This document shows, piece by piece, positions 56,758 to 64,000 of a stretch of 64,000 nt of DNA (the stretch's first letter is position 1; each line of letters starts with the position of its first letter). The notes below the pieces were generated by a model. That model did no database searches. It was not told the DNA's origin and was given only the letters and a program-made list of their open reading frames with translations. The DNA comes from Oscillospiraceae bacterium (GTDB lineage Bacteria > Bacillota > Clostridia > Oscillospirales > Acutalibacteraceae), in the NCBI GenBank assembly GCA_015066385.1, contig SVOJ01000012.1, positions 19,201-83,200 on the forward strand, given 5' to 3'. A program made the position numbers and the translations under genes.

Positions 56758-59700
56758 GTGCAGAATAACAAGAAGGCTTGTGCGGGCGAAAACAACATTT
56801 TGTCTGTTGCAAATTTAAAAAAGCAACTGCGGGCAGACGGGATTTGTCTGCGCAAAGCGGCAAAACAAGCGGCGGGGACAGAAAGCCCGAACACGGCACA
56901 GCATTGGCTCAGCGATAATTTTCATCTGTTGGAAGCGGTGCGTACCGATTGCATAACCGCATTCGACAACCGTGCATTGCCGCCGTTTGTCAAGCCCGTT
57001 GCAGATGCTGACATCGGCTCTGCCGGGGGCTTGTTTTTGCGTTGTCTTTCCCTTTGTGCGGACGGAAAACTGCCCGCACAAAAAGATATTGCCGCTTTTT
57101 TCACAAAATATCCCCTGTGCACGGCACAATGCGTTTTACTGCCCGTAATTCTGCGGACGGCACTGTTGCACACGGCCGCAAATGCCGTAAGATGCGAACA
57201 GCAGGATGTGCTCATTGACAGCATCCGTTCCCTCTTGCGGCTTCGGTCTTTTGATTTTGACACATTGCAAACTGTCATCAGCCCCGTTGAACAGGTGTTG
57301 ATGCAAGATCCCGCAGGAATATATGAAAACATGGATCTGCCGACGAAAAGTGCGTACCGCAGGCAAATAAGCCGCCTTGCCCTGTCGGAAGACAAGGACG
57401 AAGAAAGTATTGCGCTCGATCGGCTCAACCGGGCAAAAGAAGCAAACAAGCACATCGGTTTTTTTCTGGATTTTGAAAAGCAGAATAACAAAAAGGTTGT
57501 TGTTTTTACTGTTTCACAGGCAGTCTGCGCGGTGCTGTTGAGTTTTCTGACAGCTTTGGCAATCGACCTTTTGTGGAGTATTCCATTGACACTCCTTCCC
57601 TTTTATGCCATCCTGCAACCGCTTTTTGACCGTATGGCATCTGTATTTTTTACGGATGAGCCGTTGTTTTCCATGCAACCAAACCGTGAAATTGCGGAAG
57701 AAAACCGCACTTTGCTGACCGTGTGCGGTCTTTTGCCCAAAGCCGCCGATGCACAAAAAGCAGAAAAGCATCTGGCATCACTGTATGAATCCGAAGGGTT
57801 CGGTGCAGTGCAGGTGCTGTTTCTTGCCGACCTTTGTGAGGCCGATTCTCCCGAAATGCCGAATGACGAGCCTGACATTGCCGCCATGATGCGCAGTATT
57901 GACCGTCTGAATGAACGGTTCGGCGGCGGTTTTGTATTGGCAGTGCGTCCGCGTGTGTTTTCGCCGACACAACAAAAATATGCAGGCAAAGAACGCAAGC
58001 GCGGCGCTTTGCTCGCGTTGAGCACCTTGCTGACAGGCAACGGCGACGGCGGGTTCAGTGTTCTGCACGGTGACACGCAATATTTAAAAAACACAAAATA
58101 CATCTTTACCCTTGACAGCGACACGGTTTTGTCGTTCGGCTGCATTGCGAGGCTTTGCGCGGTCGCCTCCCATCCCCTCAACAGACCGCAGACCGACCCG
58201 CAGAAACGTATCGTGGTGCAAGGGTACGGCATTCTTGTTCCCGGTGCACAAACGGCACTGACTGAAAACCATGATTCGTTCTTCAAAAAACGTATGACGG
58301 GTTACGGCGGCATGGGTGTATACGCAGACGATGTGAGCGAGCGAAACATGACGCTGTTCAAAAAAAGTGTATTCACGGGAAAAGGGCTTGTGCATGTACA
58401 GACTTTTTATGACCTGTGTGCAGGCCGCTTTCCCGATCAGCGCATTTTAAGCCATGATGTACTGGAAGGTGGGATTCTGCGCGCGGGGTATGAAAATCGC
58501 GTTGCCTTTTGCGAACATTTTCCCGACCACGAACGTTCGTATCTTGAACGCATGCATCGCTGGCTTCGCGGCGATTGGCAGAATGCCGCTTTTATTTTCC
58601 GTCCCTTGGGGAACGACCAACTTTCAACCCATACAAAGTGGTTGCTTGCAGACAATCTGCGCCGTGCCCTGACACCCATTGCGGCACTGCTTCTGCTTTT
58701 TGTTTCGCTGACACAAAAAGGATATTCACAAAACATGCTCGCCGTCACGGCATTGCTGTCCGTTTGTGCGGGCGAAGCGTTTGCCACCCTCACTTCTCTT
58801 TTTTCGCAATTACGGTTTATTCTGCAAAACCGTTGCACCTGCATCCGATGGACAGGCATCGGTGAAACAGCGGCACAGATGCTCTTGTTGTGTGCCATGT
58901 TGCCGCAGACGGCGGCGGTCTGCGTTTCGGCGGCGGCACAAAGCTTCTGGCGGCTGTGCGTGAGCAAAAGAAATCTGCTTGCATGGAAAACGGCGGCGCA
59001 TTCCGACAAGCAATCCGACCGACAATGGTTTACAACGCTCATATTCCCTCTTTGTTCGGCTTTTTGCTTGTTTTGGGGTGGCGGTGTGTGTAAACTGACT
59101 GCCCTGCTTTTTCTTATGCAGCTGCCATTGGCACTCGGATTTTCGTTGCCGCAGACAGAAAAGCAAAACATTCTCACTCCTGCGCAAAAAGACCGTTTAC
59201 TGGCAGACTGTGCATGTATGTGGCAGTTTTTTGAAGAACAGGCAGATAAACAGAACCACTTTCTGCCGCCTGATAATCTGCAACAGACACCGCTTAAAAA
59301 AGTGGCACACCGCACCTCACCGACCAACATCGGGCTGTATCTGTGCAGCATGCTTGCCGCCGCGGACCTCGCCTTTATTGATGCACAAGGTTTGCACGAC
59401 CGTGTCAGTCGGTGTCTTGACAGCATAGAGCAACTCGAAAAACGAAGCGGGCATCTTCTGAACTGGTATGATACAAAGACCCTTGCACCTTTACAACCGC
59501 AGTATGTTTCGACCGTGGACAGCGGAAATTTTGTCTGCTGTTTAACCGCCCTGCGCGAGGGATTGTGCGAATACACCGCCGCCTGCCCCGCGTTGCAGAC
59601 ACAGATCGACCGCATTGAGGCTTACCTGAAAACGGTTGATTTCAGGCCCTTGTATAACCCTTTGCGCAAACTGTTTTATGTCGGCATGGATGCACAGACG

Positions 59701-62700
59701 GGTGAAAAAAGCGAATCCTGTTATGATCTTTATATGAGCGAAGCACGCATGACATCCTACTGGTGCGTATCGGCAGGCATTGTTCCCGTTGATCACTGGA
59801 AGGCGCTGGGAAGAACACCCGTCTGCACCGATTCTGCCTTCGGTGCAATGAGCTGGACGGGCACATTTTTTGAATACTTCATGCCGTGTCTGTTTTTACC
59901 CGTCCGCCCGCATTCGTTTACCGCCGTTTCCCTGCGCTGTTGCCTGGTGGCGCAAAAAAAGTATGCCGAACGAAAAAAAATTCCGTGGGGCATCAGCGAA
60001 AGCGGTTTCTATGAATTTGACCCCGCCATGAATTACAGCTACAAAGCACATGGTATTGCCGCTCTCGCCCTCAGACACCGTGCCGACTGTGAACCCGTGG
60101 TCGCCCCCTATGCTTCCTTCCTTGCATTGTCCTTGTTTCCGAAAGAAGCCATGCATAACTTAAACAGACTGCGCAACATGGACATGACAGGCCGTTACGG
60201 ATTTTTTGAAGCGGCTGATTTCACAAAAAAGAGGACAGGCGGTGAGGACTACTGCGTTGTACGCTCTTATATGGCACACCATGTGGGCATGAGCCTGTTG
60301 TCGGCGGTCAATGCCATGCACGGCAATGTGTTTGTGCACCGCTTTATGCGCTCTGCTCGCACCGCCCCCGCCTTACAATTGCTCAATGAACGGTTTGACA
60401 CCCACGCAAAGCCGTTCCGCGACATACGCAAAAAAGAGGAAATTGCCCGTCCTGTCCGTCCCGACACCAAAACACAATGTGCACCGAAAAACATCGGCAT
60501 TTTTGCCAACGGCGAATGGACATTACTGTGCGACCGCTACGGGCGCAATGCGCATTTATTCTCTGCGCATCAGCTTCTGCGTGTGCAACGCTTCGGTGCG
60601 GGAATCAGTGCGGCATGCATCGCAGACGGCGAAATTTTCCCGCTGGCGGGGCATCCCGCTTTGCAAAACCGCTTCAGCAACGGGAGCGCAACAGGCATGG
60701 CGCAAACCGAAACCTTAAAAATTTTTACGGCACAGGGCGTACACCCGCAGGCGAGTGCATCCCTGTTTGCCGTGCGCATGGAAAATGGCGCAGACAGTCC
60801 GCAGACGGCGCAGCTTTGTTTTTATTTAGAGCCATACCTGCAGGCGGTGTTTGACAAACAGACGCACCCCGCCTATGAAAAACTGTTTATTGCCTGCACT
60901 TATGATGCAGATGAAAAGATTTTCATTTTTACCCGCCGAACAGAAGAAGCAACCCTTTGTACGGCAATCGGACTGTGGGACAATGCTTCATTTTCTTTTG
61001 AAACAGACCGCGAACAGGTGCTTTCTCGCGGTGGGGCAGATCATTTTCCCGTCACAGACGCATTTACGCAACTGCAAAACGGGCTTTGCGGCACAGATCG
61101 CTGTCTTGCCCTGTGCATTCCCGTAACCCTGCAAAAAGCACAGACCGTGGAGCATACGCTCATCATCACCGCCGCCGAAAACGAAACGGAAGCGGCTGAT
61201 CGCCTGCGCAGAATCCGTGCCAAACCCTTACCCGACAGCCGCAGATGCGCACGCAATCCGTTTGCGGATAATGCGGTTCTTATGCAGAGTGCGGAAAATC
61301 TGTGTGCAGGATTGTTTTTTGATGCCGCACCGCCCGAGGCTGTCCGCTATGCGCGTGTGCACAATACGGAAGGCAGGCAGGCGCTGTGGTCATTGGGCAT
61401 TTCGGGCGACCGTCCCATTGCCGTATTGGAAACAGACAGCGACGAACAACCGCAAGTGCTTGACTCCTTTGTCCGTCTGCACGCAAAATTGTGTGCGCTC
61501 GGCTTACCGTTCGACTTTGTTTTCTTACGCGGGCGCACGGGCGGTTATTCGGAATCTGCGCAGGAGATCCTGCAACAATCCGTCCGTCGGGTCGGCTTAC
61601 CACACACGGGAGGCAATTTGTTTGCCCTGCAGAAAAATACTTTCCCCGTTGAAACGCTTCGCACGCTGTGCGCTTTTGCACAACTGATTTTCCCGCTTCA
61701 TTTTGACACGGTCTGTCGGCCGCGTTTTCGGGAGCCAATTCCCGCATTGCCCTTACAGACACCCGCAAGGCAAAGCGGTTTTATACAGCACGGCTATTGC
61801 ATTGCCGAACAGCCGGATGTGCCGTGGTGTCAGGTGTATGCCAATCCGGTGTTCGGTTTTCTCGCTGAGGACAATGCACTCGGCTTCACATGGGCAGGCA
61901 ATGCACATCTGAACAAAATCTCCCCTTGGCGCAATGACACAAGAGCAGAAGCGGACGGCGAGGAATTGTTATTGGGCACAGATGACAAAATATATTCCCT
62001 CACCCGCGGTGCCGGCTGCTGTTTTACGGACACGCAAGCGCAGTATGAGGGCGAAGCGGGAACGCTTCGGTCAACCGTTTTTATTTGCACGGAGAAAAAA
62101 GCACAGATGAAGCGCATAACCGTACACCTGCATAACACCGCACAAACAGAAGCAACTGTGCATCTCGCTTATAAACTCTTGCCGCAACTCGGCGAACGCG
62201 CATCGGATGCGCGTTTTGTGCAGGCGCAGACCGAAGATGGCGGTATCATTCTGCACAATCCCGTCAACACAGAAGTGCCCGGTTTTGCGGGCATGTTCTG
62301 CAACGGAGATTCCCCGTCCTTTGCGTTCAGTGAACAGCAACTTCTCGCTTGCCTGCATGGCAAAGAAAAGGCAGACTATAAAGTAGAAGACAAACCGTTG
62401 TCGGCAGATCTTGCCGCTGTGTGTATCCGTTTGCAAATCCCGCCCGCGACAAGCGCAACCGTGCAGTTTTCGCTTGTGTTTGCGCGCACAAAAACAGCCC
62501 TTGCGGCTGCAAAAAACCTTTCACTGTGCATGGCAACCCCCGTCAGGACAAACTTTTCAACCGGCAATGAAACCCTTGACCGTTTCGGCAATGCGCTTTT
62601 GTTGCACACGGTTCTGCACGCTCGTTTTTACGGACGGTGCGGATTTTATCAGTGCGGCGGGGCATGGGGATTTCGTGATCAGTTGCAGGATGCGCTGTGC

Positions 62701-63834
62701 TTGTTGCCGTATTACCCGCACCTGACACGGCGGCAACTGCTTCGCTGTGCGGCGGTACAGTTTTTGCAGGGAGATGTGTTGCACTGGCATCATGCGCTGT
62801 TTCCCAAAAATGCCGTAAAGACAGTTTACAAAGGGGTTCGCACACGCTGTTCGGATGATTTTCTGTGGTTGCCGTTTGTGACGGCGCGGTATGTGTTGCA
62901 AACAAAGGATGTATCTGTTTTGCAGACCCGTATTCCCTATCTGGATGCACCGCCGCTGCAAAAAAATGAACAAGACCGCTATGCAACCTACCGCCATGCC
63001 GATATCAAAGAAACCTTATACAGCCATTGCCTGCGTGCGATCGCAAGGGGTTTACGATTCGGGACACACGGGCTGTCGCTGATGCTCGGCGGTGACTGGA
63101 ACGATGCAATGGGCGCAGTCGGTGAACAGGGTAAGGGGGAAAGCGTATGGCTGTCCATGTTCCTTGCACAAACACTTGACCTCTTTTCAGGTCTTTGCGA
63201 CCTGCAGAAAGAACCGCACAATGCCATTCGGCTTCGCAAACTGTCGGCGGCGGTCAAAAGCAATATTGACCGCAGTGCATGGGCAAATGACCGCTATCTG
63301 CGCGCCTTTTTTGATGACGGCACCCCCTTGGGCAGTCCGGACAGCACCGCCTGCAAACTGGACATTCTGCCGCAGGCATTTTCCGTTTTCTGCAATATGC
63401 CCGACAAAAAGCGCATCCGCACCGCACTTGCAACCGCCCATAACACACTTTTTGATCCCAACATCGGCATCGTGAAACTTTTCACACCGCCGTTCACGCC
63501 GCAGGACAAAAAGGCGGGATATATCAACCTCTATCCCGCAGGTGTGCGCGAAAACGGCGGACAGTATACCCATGCGGCAGCGTGGTTCTGCATGGCACTT
63601 TACTATGCGGGCTACCCCGAGCAGGCAAAGCAGATTGCACTGTCCATTTGCCCTGCAAGCCGTTATGAGGACGGCCTGCAGACACCGCAAGCCGAAACCT
63701 ACCGTTGTGAACCCTATGCACCGTGCGGGGATGTGGCATCAGCAGACAGTATGGCAGGCCGCGGCGGCTGGAGCCTGTATACAGGCTCGGCAGGGTGGAT
63801 GCTGGAGCTATTGCGTTTGCTGTCGGAAAGGTAA
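56758..63834 (+). CDS. Cyclic beta-1,2-glucan synthase-like protein (GT84 plus GH94 domains)
   Basis: YIFTLDSDTVLSFGCIARL glycosyltransferase core with TM segments, GHLLNWYDTKTLAPLQPQYVSTVDSGNFVCCL, and C-terminal LMLGGDWNDAMGAVGEQGKGESVWLSMFLAQTL (GH94). GTG at 56758 preceded by GGAGG; track start at 56215 overlaps GH31. Confidence 0.85.
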   Translation: MQNNKKACAGENNILSVANLKKQLRADGICLRKAAKQAAGTESPNTAQHWLSDNFHLLEAVRTDCITAFDNRALPPFVKPVADADIGSAGGLFLRCLSLCADGKLPAQKDIAAFFTKYPLCTAQCVLLPVILRTALLHTAANAVRCEQQDVLIDSIRSLLRLRSFDFDTLQTVISPVEQVLMQDPAGIYENMDLPTKSAYRRQISRLALSEDKDEESIALDRLNRAKEANKHIGFFLDFEKQNNKKVVVFTVSQAVCAVLLSFLTALAIDLLWSIPLTLLPFYAILQPLFDRMASVFFTDEPLFSMQPNREIAEENRTLLTVCGLLPKAADAQKAEKHLASLYESEGFGAVQVLFLADLCEADSPEMPNDEPDIAAMMRSIDRLNERFGGGFVLAVRPRVFSPTQQKYAGKERKRGALLALSTLLTGNGDGGFSVLHGDTQYLKNTKYIFTLDSDTVLSFGCIARLCAVASHPLNRPQTDPQKRIVVQGYGILVPGAQTALTENHDSFFKKRMTGYGGMGVYADDVSERNMTLFKKSVFTGKGLVHVQTFYDLCAGRFPDQRILSHDVLEGGILRAGYENRVAFCEHFPDHERSYLERMHRWLRGDWQNAAFIFRPLGNDQLSTHTKWLLADNLRRALTPIAALLLLFVSLTQKGYSQNMLAVTALLSVCAGEAFATLTSLFSQLRFILQNRCTCIRWTGIGETAAQMLLLCAMLPQTAAVCVSAAAQSFWRLCVSKRNLLAWKTAAHSDKQSDRQWFTTLIFPLCSAFCLFWGGGVCKLTALLFLMQLPLALGFSLPQTEKQNILTPAQKDRLLADCACMWQFFEEQADKQNHFLPPDNLQQTPLKKVAHRTSPTNIGLYLCSMLAAADLAFIDAQGLHDRVSRCLDSIEQLEKRSGHLLNWYDTKTLAPLQPQYVSTVDSGNFVCCLTALREGLCEYTAACPALQTQIDRIEAYLKTVDFRPLYNPLRKLFYVGMDAQTGEKSESCYDLYMSEARMTSYWCVSAGIVPVDHWKALGRTPVCTDSAFGAMSWTGTFFEYFMPCLFLPVRPHSFTAVSLRCCLVAQKKYAERKKIPWGISESGFYEFDPAMNYSYKAHGIAALALRHRADCEPVVAPYASFLALSLFPKEAMHNLNRLRNMDMTGRYGFFEAADFTKKRTGGEDYCVVRSYMAHHVGMSLLSAVNAMHGNVFVHRFMRSARTAPALQLLNERFDTHAKPFRDIRKKEEIARPVRPDTKTQCAPKNIGIFANGEWTLLCDRYGRNAHLFSAHQLLRVQRFGAGISAACIADGEIFPLAGHPALQNRFSNGSATGMAQTETLKIFTAQGVHPQASASLFAVRMENGADSPQTAQLCFYLEPYLQAVFDKQTHPAYEKLFIACTYDADEKIFIFTRRTEEATLCTAIGLWDNASFSFETDREQVLSRGGADHFPVTDAFTQLQNGLCGTDRCLALCIPVTLQKAQTVEHTLIITAAENETEAADRLRRIRAKPLPDSRRCARNPFADNAVLMQSAENLCAGLFFDAAPPEAVRYARVHNTEGRQALWSLGISGDRPIAVLETDSDEQPQVLDSFVRLHAKLCALGLPFDFVFLRGRTGGYSESAQEILQQSVRRVGLPHTGGNLFALQKNTFPVETLRTLCAFAQLIFPLHFDTVCRPRFREPIPALPLQTPARQSGFIQHGYCIAEQPDVPWCQVYANPVFGFLAEDNALGFTWAGNAHLNKISPWRNDTRAEADGEELLLGTDDKIYSLTRGAGCCFTDTQAQYEGEAGTLRSTVFICTEKKAQMKRITVHLHNTAQTEATVHLAYKLLPQLGERASDARFVQAQTEDGGIILHNPVNTEVPGFAGMFCNGDSPSFAFSEQQLLACLHGKEKADYKVEDKPLSADLAAVCIRLQIPPATSATVQFSLVFARTKTALAAAKNLSLCMATPVRTNFSTGNETLDRFGNALLLHTVLHARFYGRCGFYQCGGAWGFRDQLQDALCLLPYYPHLTRRQLLRCAAVQFLQGDVLHWHHALFPKNAVKTVYKGVRTRCSDDFLWLPFVTARYVLQTKDVSVLQTRIPYLDAPPLQKNEQDRYATYRHADIKETLYSHCLRAIARGLRFGTHGLSLMLGGDWNDAMGAVGEQGKGESVWLSMFLAQTLDLFSGLCDLQKEPHNAIRLRKLSAAVKSNIDRSAWANDRYLRAFFDDGTPLGSPDSTACKLDILPQAFSVFCNMPDKKRIRTALATAHNTLFDPNIGIVKLFTPPFTPQDKKAGYINLYPAGVRENGGQYTHAAAWFCMALYYAGYPEQAKQIALSICPASRYEDGLQTPQAETYRCEPYAPCGDVASADSMAGRGGWSLYTGSAGWMLELLRLLSER

Positions 63835-63844
63835 TTATCGGCAA

Positions 63845-63877
63845 AAACAACCCCGACCTTTGAAGATCGGGGTTGTT
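63845..63877. terminator. Bidirectional terminator hairpin
   Basis: AACAACCCCGA-cctttgaaga-TCGGGGTTGTT between convergent genes. Confidence 0.75.
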
Positions 63878-63895
63878 CGTATTAAAAAACAGTGT

Positions 63896-64000
63896 TCAAC
63901 CGGCGGCTTTTTCGTACCATTCGTCGGGGTTATCCAGACCGACCGAAGCACGGAGAATGCTTCTGGCATCGCCCGCGTTCACCGGCCCTTCTCCGTTGAC
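63896..64000 (-). CDS. C-terminal end of a dockerin-like protein, partial
   Basis: Complement reads VNGEGPVNAGDARSILRASVGLDNPDEWYEKAAG*; continues past the right edge. Confidence 0.7.
   Translation of the reverse strand, partial: VNGEGPVNAGDARSILRASVGLDNPDEWYEKAAG

Noticed and set aside
58437-59615. 392-aa minus-strand ORF
   Set aside because: Antisense shadow of the glucan synthase gene; Arg/Ser/Cys-rich low-information peptide.

Overview
The window looks like a chromosomal segment of an anaerobic Firmicute (Clostridia-like gene content), almost fully packed with protein-coding genes. I saw no rRNA, tRNA, CRISPR array or prophage. Main blocks: (1) a metallophosphoesterase cut by the left edge, a CE15-like esterase, an ASCH-domain protein and a GH51 arabinofuranosidase; (2) a SLOG-fold protein divergent from a small XRE regulator; (3) a TrpXYZ-type ABC importer; (4) an eight-gene operon covering the shikimate pathway to phenylalanine and tyrosine precursors (prephenate dehydrogenase, aroB, aroA, aroC, pheA, aroE-aroK fusion, aroQ, DAHP synthase), preceded by what reads as a complete transcription attenuator with a Phe/Tyr-rich leader peptide (MKHTSFATAYFFYFYFNDKK*); (5) DUF2442/DUF4160 module, TraX-like protein and a GntR/ABC exporter operon with two paralogous permeases; (6) recA-recX-rimO-pgsA-deaminase cluster; (7) two toxin-antitoxin modules; (8) an OFA-type MFS transporter plus acyl-CoA ligase whose promoter shares an operator-like element with the ABC importer; (9) MntP, DUF5058/DUF2804 genes and a secreted papain-like protease; (10) rnhB, rbgA, lepB, rplS, an RNA methyltransferase, a GH31 glycosidase and a ~2360-aa cyclic beta-1,2-glucan synthase-like protein. 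The strongest finding is the attenuator, followed by the shared two-operon regulatory element and several palindromic operators near small uncharacterised modules. All family calls are by reading the translated sequences; no database search was run.
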